DNA of 64,000 nucleotides from Clostridia bacterium (lineage in GTDB: Bacteria > Bacillota > Clostridia > Christensenellales > Aristaeellaceae), in NCBI GenBank assembly GCA_017395065.1, contig JAFPWH010000068.1, positions 47,156 through 111,155 of the forward strand, written 5' to 3'. Numbering within the stretch: position 1 is the stretch's first letter; each line of letters starts with the position of its first letter. Positions 42,175-50,099 of the stretch are shown here, one piece after another. A program made the translations under genes and the position numbers. The notes under the pieces were generated by a model. It was not told the origin of the DNA. It saw only the letters and a list, made by a program, of their open reading frames with translations, and did no database searches.

Positions 42175-42819
42175 ATGGACAAACATTTGTTTTTTGAAAA
42201 TGCCTATTTCATTATCGGAACTTCTTATGCCGGAAAATCCACAATGGTCAAGGCGTTGGCTGAAAAATACAGCGGTATCGCCTGTGAAGAAAACTATCAC
42301 GACCATTATTCCGGAGAGCTTGACGCCGGGGAATTTCCCTGTCTTACATACACGAGGGATCTTAAAGACTGGCATGACTTTATCAGAAGATCTCCCGAGG
42401 AGTATAAAAGCTGGATCGACGGTGCACAGAAAGAATGTGAAATACTGGAGCTCAGGATGCTCCCGGCGATCTGCAGTCAGGGGAAAAAGGTATTTGTCGA
42501 TACGAATATCTGTGCCGAAACCTTAAAAGAGATCGCGCCTTTGAATCATACGCTCGTCATGCTCGCCGATCCCGAAATCCCTCTGCGCAGATTTTTTGAC
42601 CGGCCCGATCCCGAAAAACAGTTCCTGTACAAGTTGATTATGGAGGAACCGGATCCCGAAAAGGCAATGGAAAACTATCGGCAGGGACTGAAACTGATCT
42701 GTTCACAGGAATCGTACGATGCGCTGCAGAATTCCGGTTTCAATGTAATTTACAGAGATGAGAACAGAACGATCGAACAGACTGTATCCCTGGCAGAGAA
42801 AGCGTTCGGTTTGAAATAA
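42175..42819 (+). CDS. P-loop kinase-like protein
   Basis: 214 residues. Walker A GTSYAGKST near residues 15-23; later VFVDTNICAETL and a basic LID-like segment PLRRFFDRPDPEKQF. Resembles small-molecule or shikimate-kinase-like NTPases; no substrate motif is recognised. The 160-base gap before it holds a TTGACA-like hexamer at 42029 without a convincing -10 box. Part of the more AT-rich accessory stretch. Confidence 0.7.
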   Translation: MDKHLFFENAYFIIGTSYAGKSTMVKALAEKYSGIACEENYHDHYSGELDAGEFPCLTYTRDLKDWHDFIRRSPEEYKSWIDGAQKECEILELRMLPAICSQGKKVFVDTNICAETLKEIAPLNHTLVMLADPEIPLRRFFDRPDPEKQFLYKLIMEEPDPEKAMENYRQGLKLICSQESYDALQNSGFNVIYRDENRTIEQTVSLAEKAFGLK

Positions 42820-42967
42820 AACTCGGGAAGTTCCGGTTTTCCGGGATGACGGAAGGACCGGGATGCGCTGTGCGGCCATAAAAAGAAACGCGGTGCAGCC
42901 AGGCAAAGCCGTGATTTATAGGTGTCCGGCCTCAAAGAAATCTCCAATTACAAAGAAGGCAACAAGC

Positions 42968-43819
42968 ATGAACAAAATAAATTTTTCCGCCGATCCCGAC
43001 ATCAGCTACATTTTCCATATGCTGTCTGTGGCGAAGTGCGGCTATGACAATGCTTACGGCGAAAAATACCGGAGCAGATATGATCCTGCCGATTTAAAGA
43101 TTCTCAGGGAGCAGGAACACCGCCTGACGGTCCGCGGCGGCGAACACTGCGGCGACTGGTACGGCTCTTTGGTCTGCGAACCTGCGCGAAGCAAAATGTC
43201 TGCGAAAGAGTACTACGCGGAAACGATCGCCTGGATCGAATCCGGCAATCTGAAACTGCCGGATGACGAGCTCGATTCGATCGTTCGCGTATGCCGGGTC
43301 CTGATTCGCTGTTACGATGATTTCACTGAAAACATCTGGCCAGCGGAGAAAAAAAGGATCACGGAATACATCGACACGCTGCGTGCGGTTTTTGATAAGA
43401 GCGATTTCACCGTGCAGGCAGAAAAACTCGTCGGCGTTTCCCTGCCGCCGCCCGGATTCACGGCTGTTCTCGTTTCATCCATTGAAGGCGGTGCGGAAGC
43501 GATCGATATAACCGATACGCAGGATGTATTCGGAATCGATCGCAGCGCGGAAGCGGAGAAAGCTTTCATTTCCCATGAATTTATCATCTATCTGCTGAAA
43601 ATCGCCCTGAAGGACGAGGATGCTTTTCGCTCGTCCGAAAACTGGGCGCTTACCGAAGGGCTGGCAGAATACTACCTTCAGAAGATCGAAGGCGATGCAA
43701 AAACCTTTCAGTCCTGCCAGGAACAGGCAAAACGATACCGACAGCTTGAGAGTACATGCGGCACAGATGCCGCAGCGCTGTACCGGGAAGCATTCTTTCT
43801 GCAGCGGAAGACAGTTTGA
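42968..43819 (+). CDS. Unknown protein with degenerate metalloprotease-like HE motif
   Basis: 283 residues, family not recognised. ATG at 42968 follows GAAGG by 8 bases. Mostly predicted alpha-helix, no signal peptide or membrane helix. ISHEFIIYLL near residue 205, followed about 30 residues later by ALTEGLAEYY, recalls gluzincin proteases (HExxH...E), but the second His is replaced, so it may be inactive or the likeness may be chance. Lies between a kinase-like gene and the MerR regulator. Confidence 0.6.
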   Translation: MNKINFSADPDISYIFHMLSVAKCGYDNAYGEKYRSRYDPADLKILREQEHRLTVRGGEHCGDWYGSLVCEPARSKMSAKEYYAETIAWIESGNLKLPDDELDSIVRVCRVLIRCYDDFTENIWPAEKKRITEYIDTLRAVFDKSDFTVQAEKLVGVSLPPPGFTAVLVSSIEGGAEAIDITDTQDVFGIDRSAEAEKAFISHEFIIYLLKIALKDEDAFRSSENWALTEGLAEYYLQKIEGDAKTFQSCQEQAKRYRQLESTCGTDAAALYREAFFLQRKTV

Positions 43820-43857
43820 CCGAAGCCGCCCGGGCATGGCCTTCCGATAAAAAACGC

Positions 43858-43888
43858 TTGACTCGAACACGGTGTCGCGGTTTATACT
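43858..43888 (+). promoter_or_regulatory. MerR-type promoter with 19-base spacer
   Basis: TTGACT, 19 bases, TATACT. The spacer holds ACAC-G-GTGT inside a near palindrome. MerR proteins activate such over-long promoters by twisting the DNA, so the regulator likely controls its own gene. Confidence 0.75.
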
Positions 43889-43916
43889 GTTTTCCGGGAG
43901 GAAGGAGGGGCAGCCT

Positions 43917-44942
43917 ATGGAGACCGTGCTGACGGTGACCGAGGTCACCAGAACCTACGGCGTATCCGCCCGGATGCTGCGCCATTACGAGAAGCTGGGG
44001 CTTCTGTCGAGCGACAGGAAGGAGGATTACTCCTATCGCGTATACCGTCCGGAAGATATACGCCGCCTGCGCCAAATTCTGGTATTGCGAAAGCTGCGGA
44101 TGCCGCTAAAAGAGATCGGGGATATTCTGAACGACCCCGGTTCCGCCGCCGCCATTGGCGTGTTCGAAAAGAACCTTTCGCAGATGGACGACGAGATCTG
44201 CTCGCTTCAAGCCGTTTGCGGCGTGATCGAAGCGTTTCTTAGGGCGCTGAAACAGCGGCGGATGCTGCCCGCCGGCGAAACCATTCTTGGGGACAGCCAG
44301 CTGCTGGGCCTTGCCGAAAACCTCTCTCCCGCTTCGACACTGATACAGGAAGAGAGGAGAAAGATCATGGAAAACCTGAAACAGGCTGAATCGACGCCCC
44401 GGACGCTCAGGGACGTGCGCATCGTGCACCTGCCGGAAAGCGACGTGGCCGCGGCGCACGTCGTCGGAGACGACCCGGAGGACCGGGCGGGCAGGCTGAT
44501 CGCGGAATTCGTGCGGGCAAGCAGGCTGTGGGAGAAGCATCCCGGCCTCCGGCTGTACGGCTTCAACCACCCAAGCCCCATGGACGAGACCGGTTTTCAC
44601 GGGTACGAATTCTGGATCACCGTTCCGGACGGCATGGAAGTGCCGCCGCCGCTGGAGAGAAAGCACTTTGCCGGCGGCACCTACGCCGCGCACATGATCC
44701 CCATGGGAAATTTCGAGGAATGGGAATGGCTCTACGAATGGGTGCAAAGCAGCGACGAATACGAATACGCCGGCCGCGGCGACCCGGAAAACATGTTCGA
44801 CAACCTGGAAGAGCACCTGAACTACCACGACCATGTGCTGGCCGCAACCGAGGGCGAACCACAGACCGCGCAGCTGGACCTGCTGATCCCCGTAAGGCGC
44901 AAGACAAAGCAAGGCGGTCAAGAGGATTCCGCATGCACCTGA
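43917..44942 (+). CDS. MerR-family regulator with GyrI-like effector domain
   Basis: 341 residues. ATG at 43917 follows AAGGAGGG by 8 bases. N-terminal winged helix-turn-helix VTRTYGVSARMLRHYEKLGL and DYSYRVYRPEDIRRLRQI are typical MerR. A coiled linker follows, then a ligand-binding domain of the GyrI/AraC-effector type (RIVHLPESDVAAAHVV, RKHFAGGTYAAHMIP, and LLIPVRRK at the end). Such proteins sense hydrophobic cationic compounds. Its promoter has the 19-base spacing of MerR targets. No obvious efflux or resistance gene sits next to it. Confidence 0.9.
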   Translation: METVLTVTEVTRTYGVSARMLRHYEKLGLLSSDRKEDYSYRVYRPEDIRRLRQILVLRKLRMPLKEIGDILNDPGSAAAIGVFEKNLSQMDDEICSLQAVCGVIEAFLRALKQRRMLPAGETILGDSQLLGLAENLSPASTLIQEERRKIMENLKQAESTPRTLRDVRIVHLPESDVAAAHVVGDDPEDRAGRLIAEFVRASRLWEKHPGLRLYGFNHPSPMDETGFHGYEFWITVPDGMEVPPPLERKHFAGGTYAAHMIPMGNFEEWEWLYEWVQSSDEYEYAGRGDPENMFDNLEEHLNYHDHVLAATEGEPQTAQLDLLIPVRRKTKQGGQEDSACT

Positions 44943-45063
44943 CAGAACGGACTATCGCTGCCGGACCGGCCTTCGCGCAGGTCCGGCGGGCAAGGCAGTT
45001 CCCCGGCAACAGAACAGGAGCCCTGTCGTCGGCAGCTGCACCGGAAGGAAGCCAAAAACAAAG

Positions 45064-45096
45064 CAAAAGCCCCGTTGTGAGGGCTTTTGTTTTTGG
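45064..45096. terminator. Bidirectional terminator between merR-like gene and tRNA cluster
   Basis: CAAAAGCCC pairs with GGGCTTTTG (9 bp, 8-base loop). TTTTTGG follows on the plus strand and a T-rich run on the minus strand, so it can end both the regulator and the tRNA transcripts. Confidence 0.85.
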
Positions 45097-45099
45097 TAG

Positions 45100-45185
45100 T
45101 GCGGGAAACAGGACTTGAACCTGCACGAATCGTAATGATCACAAGAACCTGAATCTTGCGCGTCTGCCAATTCCGCCATTCCCGC
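45100..45185 (-). tRNA. tRNA-Leu (CAG)
   Basis: 86 bases with the long variable arm of a leucine tRNA. Acceptor GCGGGAA pairs with TTCCCGC; anticodon stem CAAGA/TCTTG closes loop TTCAGGT with anticodon CAG. CCA is not encoded. Last tRNA of the seven-gene minus-strand cluster. Confidence 0.95.
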
Positions 45186-45194
45186 TTAAAAAAT

Positions 45195-45279
<85 letters not shown>

Positions 45280-45298
45280 ACGTTAAACACCCTTGTAA

Positions 45299-45370
45299 AG
45301 CTGGCGAAGGGATTCGAACCTTCAACCTGCTGATTACAAATCAGCTGCTCTACCGTTGAGCTACGCCAGC
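45299..45370 (-). tRNA. tRNA-Thr (TGT)
   Basis: Acceptor GCTGGCG/CGCCAGC; anticodon stem CTGAT/ATCAG with loop TTGTA centre gives TGT. T-arm GGTTCGAATCC is standard. No encoded CCA. Confidence 0.95.
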
Positions 45371-45401
45371 AAGCCGGCATTCTGGCCTGAACCGGAAGAA
45401 A

Positions 45402-45475
45402 CGATCCGGAAGGGGCTCGAACCCTCGACCTCCAGCGTGACAGGCTGGCATTCTAACCAACTGAACTACCGGACC
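45402..45475 (-). tRNA. tRNA-Asp (GTC)
   Basis: Acceptor GGTCCGG/CCGGATC with one G-U pair; anticodon stem CCAGC/GCTGG with loop CTGTCAC gives GTC. No encoded CCA. Confidence 0.94.
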
Positions 45476-45479
45476 AAGA

Positions 45480-45553
45480 TGGGCCTTCAGGGACTTGAAC
45501 CCCGGACCGATCGGTTATGAGCCGACTGCTCTGACCAACTGAGCTAAAGGCCC
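45480..45553 (-). tRNA. tRNA-Met (CAT), elongator-like
   Basis: Acceptor GGGCCTT/AAGGCCC; anticodon loop CTCATAA gives CAT. A fully paired first acceptor base pair argues against an initiator tRNA; an Ile-lysidine type cannot be excluded by sequence alone. Confidence 0.9.
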
Positions 45554-45589
45554 AAAGTCTTGTCACCTGATAGCCTATTGCGAAAAGGA

Positions 45590-45661
45590 CGACCTCTACG
45601 GGACTCGAACCCGTGTTACCGCCGTGAAAGGGCGATGTCTTAACCGCTTGACCAAGAGGTC
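45590..45661 (-). tRNA. tRNA-Glu (TTC)
   Basis: Acceptor GACCTCT/AGAGGTC; anticodon stem CGCCC/GGGCG-like pairing closes loop with TTC. T-arm GGGTTCGAGTCCC. No encoded CCA. Confidence 0.95.
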
Positions 45662-45673
45662 GTATGCTTCTCA

Positions 45674-45747
45674 TCGGGGCGACAGGATTTGAACCTGCGA
45701 CCCCATGCTCCCAAAGCACGTACGCTACCGAACTGCGCTACACCCCG
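45674..45747 (-). tRNA. tRNA-Pro (TGG)
   Basis: Acceptor CGGGGTG/CGCCCCG with one G-U pair; anticodon loop TTTGGGA gives TGG. First tRNA transcribed from the promoter at 45789. Confidence 0.95.
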
Positions 45748-45788
45748 ATCTGACGACCCTAAGACCGTGCCTCACAAGCGACTATAAC

Positions 45789-45817
45789 ATTATAATCCGC
45801 CCTTCATGCTTTGTCAA
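45789..45817 (-). promoter_or_regulatory. Promoter of tRNA cluster
   Basis: On the minus strand TTGACA, 17 bases, TATAAT, about 42 bases before tRNA-Pro: a consensus promoter as expected for stable RNA genes. Confidence 0.9.
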
Positions 45818-45889
45818 GGCTTTTGAAAGTAAATTTCGTGTGTAGAGAGTTTCCGTTTCTTTGCGTCCTCTCTTTTTCTTTGCGGCGGA

Positions 45890-45918
45890 TTGAAATTTCG
45901 TGCCGAATGCTCTATAAT
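45890..45918 (+). promoter_or_regulatory. Promoter of second sugar module
   Basis: TTGAAA, 17 bases, TATAAT, 33 bases before the C45-type gene. It points away from the tRNA promoter. Confidence 0.85.
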
Positions 45919-45951
45919 AGAAGAAAGCTTTGAAACAGGAGAGGATTCGGC

Positions 45952-47031
45952 ATGAACGTACCTGTAATCGAACTTAAGGGCAGCCCGTTCGAGAAGGGCT
46001 TTATCCACGGCAGTCAAATGAAAAAACAGGTGATGGTGTCGCTGGAAACTTACGCGCACCGTTACAGTCAGCAGCGGGGCTTGAGCTGGGAGGACGCCAA
46101 AAGACTGGCCTTGCGTTTTACGAAGGTGCTCACCGGCGAATACGAGGTCTATCTGGAGGAAATGCGCGGCATCGCGCAGGGCGCGGGTCTGGAGCTTGGC
46201 GACATCCTGGCGCTGAATCTGCGAAGCGAGATCCTGTATTCTTCCTTAAAGGACATGCACTTCGAGGCGGACGAATGCACCGCGTTCAGCGCAATCGCCC
46301 CCGCGACGAAGGACGGGCACGCGCTGGCCGGGCAGAGCTGGGATTTCAACATCGCCCAGCGCGAGGCGAGCTTCATCGCCCGCATTCCCGCGGAGGGAAA
46401 CAAGCCCGCCATCCTCATGTTTTTAGAGGGCGGCATGGTGGGCGGAAAGGGCGTGTCCTCCGCGGGCATGTGCCTTACGCTCAACGCCCTTACGACCCCG
46501 CGGGCAGGCATCGGCATACCGCTGCACGTGCGCATGCGCAGCGCGCTGGAATGCAAGTACCTCACGGACGCGATGCGGCGCTGCCTCACGACGCCGATCC
46601 CCGGGCCGGTCAATTTCACGATCACCCACAAGGACGGGCTGAGCTTTTCGATGGAGCTCGATCCCGACGGCGCGGAGGTGCTGGAGAGCGAAGACGGCCT
46701 TATGGTGCACACCAACCATTACATCGGTCAGAAAATGCGGCTCAGCCACCCCCACAGCGAGGGCGGCAGCACCTACATTCGCCTTGCGCGGATGAAGCAG
46801 CTGATGAAGGGAAAGCCGCTTCTGACGATTGGCGACTTCGAGGGCTTCCTGAAGGATCACGCAGGCTACCCGAGCTCCATCTGCGCGCATCCTTCGCCGG
46901 ACGTGCCCGCAGACAAACTGAAATACGAGGGCGCGACCAATTACGCCTTCGTCGCGGACCTGACCGAAAACAGGCTGCGCTTCGTCATGGGCAATCCCTG
47001 CGAGGGCAGCTTTGAGGACATCGAATTTTGA
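45952..47031 (+). CDS. C45-family autoproteolytic acyltransferase/hydrolase
   Basis: 359 residues. Ntn-hydrolase related to isopenicillin-N acyltransferase: the self-cleavage and nucleophile Cys is Cys109 in DECTAFSAI, with GQSWDFN next to it. Such enzymes cleave or transfer acyl groups on amides. No signal peptide. RBS AGGAGAGG is upstream of the ATG. First gene of a four-gene set with GlcNAc kinase, a ceramidase-fold protein and a SIS protein, which suggests deacylation of an N-acyl amino compound; no beta-lactam role is implied. Confidence 0.82.
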   Translation: MNVPVIELKGSPFEKGFIHGSQMKKQVMVSLETYAHRYSQQRGLSWEDAKRLALRFTKVLTGEYEVYLEEMRGIAQGAGLELGDILALNLRSEILYSSLKDMHFEADECTAFSAIAPATKDGHALAGQSWDFNIAQREASFIARIPAEGNKPAILMFLEGGMVGGKGVSSAGMCLTLNALTTPRAGIGIPLHVRMRSALECKYLTDAMRRCLTTPIPGPVNFTITHKDGLSFSMELDPDGAEVLESEDGLMVHTNHYIGQKMRLSHPHSEGGSTYIRLARMKQLMKGKPLLTIGDFEGFLKDHAGYPSSICAHPSPDVPADKLKYEGATNYAFVADLTENRLRFVMGNPCEGSFEDIEF

Positions 47032-47070
47032 CGACGCACCGCGTTTTGCGGCTTGCGGGAAGGATCATGC

Positions 47071-48024
47071 ATGAAAAAACGGCTCTTTGCGGGCTATGAC
47101 GGCGGCGGCAGCAAGACCGTATGCGCGCTGTACGACGAGACCGGTCGCCTGCTCGGAACGGGCAGCGGCGGGGCGAGCAATTACCGCTACTGCGGCGAGG
47201 AAACCGCTGCGCAGTCGATGATCGACGCGCTGGACGGCGCGTTTCGGGACGCGGGGCTTCAGAAAGAAAAGCTGGCCCTCGCCTACATTTCCAACGCGAC
47301 CATTCCCACCTACGGAGGGGACGAATACGTTCCCTTCTTTGAAGGCTGCGTGGACGCGGAAAAGGTGGTCTGCGAGGGCGATCTGTACCCCATCTGGTAC
47401 GGAGCCACGCGCCTTGCGCCCGCCGTGGTCTGCATCGTGGGCACGGGCTCGGTCGCCTACCTCTTCCGCCAGCAAAAGACCGTGCGCGCGGGCGGCTGGG
47501 GGCCGCAGATCGGCGACGAAGGCTCCGGCTACGACATCGGCGCAAGCGCGATGCGGCTCGTAATGAAAATGTACGACGGGCGCGCAGCGCGCGACGAAGC
47601 GTTTTATCAGGCGATGCTTGGGCATTTTGAAGTGTCCGATCCGCGCCGCTTCATCGCCGTCGCCCACGGCGAGGACGGGCGAAAGCGCGTGGCCTCGGCG
47701 GCGAAGGTCGTCTGCGCGCTCGCGGACGGCGGAAACGCCTGTGCCGGAGGGCTGCTGGACGACGCGGCGGAAGAGGTCGTTTTGCTGGTGCGCGCGGTGC
47801 TTGCGCGCGACGAAGAGAGCGACCGCGTGCCGCTGATACTGTCCGGCGGCCTCACGTCGGAGGGCAGCGCACTGAGGAGCAGGATCGAGCGCCTCGCACT
47901 TGAAAAATGTGCGCGCGTAAGCGCGGTCAAAACGCCCGCCGTCAGCGCCGCGGCGGCCTGCGCGTCGCTGGCTTTAAAGCTGGCGGGGCTTGACGAAGCG
48001 GCCGAAAAGGCGCTCGAAGCGTAA
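47071..48024 (+). CDS. BadF/BcrA-type N-acetylglucosamine kinase
   Basis: 317 residues, normal for this ATPase family. ATP-binding motifs YDGGGSKTVCALYD at the start, VGTGSVAYL near residue 130, and GWGPQIGDEGSGYDIG. The latter matches the mammalian NAGK-like and bacterial GlcNAc/MurNAc kinases, which phosphorylate free amino sugars at O6, giving the substrate of NagA. ATG 47071 follows GGGAAGG by about 7 bases; a TTG at 47053 is less likely. Second gene of the module. Exact sugar unproven. Confidence 0.88.
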   Translation: MKKRLFAGYDGGGSKTVCALYDETGRLLGTGSGGASNYRYCGEETAAQSMIDALDGAFRDAGLQKEKLALAYISNATIPTYGGDEYVPFFEGCVDAEKVVCEGDLYPIWYGATRLAPAVVCIVGTGSVAYLFRQQKTVRAGGWGPQIGDEGSGYDIGASAMRLVMKMYDGRAARDEAFYQAMLGHFEVSDPRRFIAVAHGEDGRKRVASAAKVVCALADGGNACAGGLLDDAAEEVVLLVRAVLARDEESDRVPLILSGGLTSEGSALRSRIERLALEKCARVSAVKTPAVSAAAACASLALKLAGLDEAAEKALEA

Positions 48025-48038
48025 AGGAGGCAAAGCTG

Positions 48039-49265
48039 ATGTACGCCGGTTTTTCGCAAAAGAGCATCTGCCCGGAAAAGCAGGTGTATCTGGCGGGCTT
48101 CGATCTGAGAAAGGAGCCCTGCGCGGGCGTGCTGGACGCAATCAACGTTTCCGCGCTCGCGCTGAAAGCGGACGAGAGCTTTCTGTTTCTGAGCTTCGAC
48201 CTGCTGGGCGTGCCGAGGGACTTTTGCGAAAGGGCAAAAGCGTACCTCGGTCAGGCCCTCGCGCTGAAGAGTGAAAACATATGGCTCTCGGCCACGCACA
48301 CGCACGCCGCGCCGCGCAGCGTGTTCGGCGGCAGGGACGGCGACGAAGAATACATAGAGCACATCCTGCAAAGCGCGCGCTCGGCGGCGGAAGAAGCGTT
48401 TGGGAGCCTGCGCCCCGTGAAGGTGCGAATCGGCCGGGGCGACGTAAAGGGCGTGGCCTCCATACGCGACGTGCCCAGGGAGCTTTCCGAAGCCGGGATG
48501 CCGGTTTTGAGGCTCCGGCTCGAGGGCGAAGGCTTCGAAGCGGAGCTCATCCGCTTTGCCTGCCATTGCACGGTGCTCAGCGAAAAGAATCTGCTGATCT
48601 CCCGCGACCTTGCGGGCGCCTTCGGGGACGCGCTGCCGAAGGGGAATCATCTCTTCCTGAACGGCGCCTGCGGCGACCTTTCCACGCGCTACACGCGAAA
48701 GGGCGAAGGCGAGGGCGAACTGAAAAGGCTGGGCGAAACGGCGGCGCGGGGCGCGCAGGCGATCACTCTGAGCGAGGAGCCCGGTTTCGGGCAGCGCATA
48801 CGCGCGGCGGAATGCGAAATCGCTTTGAAGCGCAGCGCGTCTCTCAGCGCAGAGGAAAAACAGCGCCTGATCCGGTTTCACGAGCGCAAGCTTTCCGAAA
48901 CGAAGGACGCCGCGGCGAAAAGGGAGAGCGAGTCGATCATAGCCGTGCTGAGGCGCCCCGAAAGGCCGCCCGAGAGCACGCGGCGCGTAAAGCTGTCAGC
49001 GGCGGACTTTTCCGCCTGCATGTTCCTCGGCCTGCCGTTCGAGCTGAACAGTCCGGACGGCGAAAGGATGGAAAGGGAACTGAGCCTTCTTGCCGGAAAG
49101 CCCGTCTGCGTCGTGTGCTACACGGGCGGGTATGAGAGCTACCTGCCCAGCGGAAAGCCCATCGGGGAGGACAGCAGCTATCAGGACATCGCCTCCGGCT
49201 ACGCCCCGGAGGACACTTTGCTGGTTCTCGAGAGCGCGAAAAAGCTCATCGATCAGCTGTTATAA
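48039..49265 (+). CDS. Neutral-ceramidase-fold protein (second copy)
   Basis: 408 residues. Metal motif SATHTHAAPRS near residue 85, RFACHCTVLS, and NGACGDLSTRY, which keeps Ser where the ceramidase nucleophile lies (GDVSPN). The paralogue at 12970 has Asn there. The N-terminus FSQKSICPEKQVYLAGF fits the family start. No signal peptide and no C-terminal ceramidase domain, so it acts inside the cell on an unknown amide or ester. RBS AAGGAGG is 8 bases upstream. Between a GlcNAc kinase and a SIS protein gene. Confidence 0.8.
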   Translation: MYAGFSQKSICPEKQVYLAGFDLRKEPCAGVLDAINVSALALKADESFLFLSFDLLGVPRDFCERAKAYLGQALALKSENIWLSATHTHAAPRSVFGGRDGDEEYIEHILQSARSAAEEAFGSLRPVKVRIGRGDVKGVASIRDVPRELSEAGMPVLRLRLEGEGFEAELIRFACHCTVLSEKNLLISRDLAGAFGDALPKGNHLFLNGACGDLSTRYTRKGEGEGELKRLGETAARGAQAITLSEEPGFGQRIRAAECEIALKRSASLSAEEKQRLIRFHERKLSETKDAAAKRESESIIAVLRRPERPPESTRRVKLSAADFSACMFLGLPFELNSPDGERMERELSLLAGKPVCVVCYTGGYESYLPSGKPIGEDSSYQDIASGYAPEDTLLVLESAKKLIDQLL

Positions 49266-49278
49266 AAGGAGGAAACCC

Positions 49279-50010
49279 ATGAACAAACAATACCTTTCCA
49301 CGCTCAGAGCGCTGCTGGACAAGCTTGAGAATACGCAGGACGAGGCGCTTGACAAGGTCTGCGCGGTCTGCGCCGAAAAGGTCGCAGGCGGCGGCCTTCT
49401 GTACTTTTTCGGTACGGGCCACAGCCACATGATCTGCGAGGAGCCGTTTTACAGGGCGGGCGGACTGGCGTGCGTGTACCCGATATTGGAGACCGACCTC
49501 ATGCTGCACGAGGGCGCGAGCAAATCCAGCATCTATGAAAGGATGCCCGATTTGGGCAAAGCGATCGTCGACAGCCGCCCCGTGGGCGAGGGGGACGTGC
49601 TGTTTCTGATCTCCAACTCCGGGCGCAACGCCGTGATCGTGGACGCGGCGATCCGCGCAAAGGAAAAGGGCGTGACCACCGTGGCGATCACCTCGGTGAA
49701 CCATTCTTCTCAGGTCACCTCGAGGCATCCCAGCGGAAAGCGCCTGTTCGAGGTGTGCGATTACGTGCTGGACAACGGCGGCGTGCTGGGCGACGCGTGC
49801 GTGTCTCTCGACGGGCTCGGCGAAAGCATCGCGCCGACCTCCACGGTGATCGACGCAACGATCGTGAACCTCGTCTCGATCGGCACCACCGAAAAGCTGC
49901 TCGAAAAGGGCATCGTGCCGCCGGTGTTTGCAAGCGCCAACACCGACCGCGGCGACAGGGCGAACAAGAGCGTCATCGAGGAATACAAGCGCAGGATCCC
50001 CATCCTGTAA
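49279..50010 (+). CDS. SIS-domain sugar-phosphate protein (UPF0309 type)
   Basis: 243 residues. Sugar isomerase (SIS) fold: phosphate loop FGTGHSHMICEEPF near residues 45-58, FLISNSGRNAVIVDAA and AITSVNHSSQ. The layout matches the UPF0309 family, related to GmhA and MurQ. ATG at 49279 lies 7 bases after AAAGGAGG; longer frames begin inside the previous gene. Last gene of the module; it could act as isomerase, etherase or sugar-phosphate sensor. The substrate is unknown. Confidence 0.85.
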   Translation: MNKQYLSTLRALLDKLENTQDEALDKVCAVCAEKVAGGGLLYFFGTGHSHMICEEPFYRAGGLACVYPILETDLMLHEGASKSSIYERMPDLGKAIVDSRPVGEGDVLFLISNSGRNAVIVDAAIRAKEKGVTTVAITSVNHSSQVTSRHPSGKRLFEVCDYVLDNGGVLGDACVSLDGLGESIAPTSTVIDATIVNLVSIGTTEKLLEKGIVPPVFASANTDRGDRANKSVIEEYKRRIPIL

Positions 50011-50029
50011 AAAATACCGAAAGCCGATA

Positions 50030-50058
50030 TTGATTTTTGCTGCGCAAAGTGGTATGAT
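50030..50058 (+). promoter_or_regulatory. Promoter of duplicated-domain membrane protein
   Basis: TTGATT, 17 bases, TATGAT, 41 bases before the ATG at 50100. Confidence 0.7.
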
Positions 50059-50099
50059 AACACTCGGCTTTATCAACGACGAAAGGGACGCAATACGAC

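Noticed and set aside
36305..44942. Integron-type gene cassette array
   Set aside because: Genes are small and in one direction, but I see no integrase and no recurring attC-like sites between them.
45952..47031. Penicillin acyltransferase or beta-lactam biosynthesis
   Set aside because: The C45 fold is shared by many bacterial amide hydrolases; no other beta-lactam gene is present.
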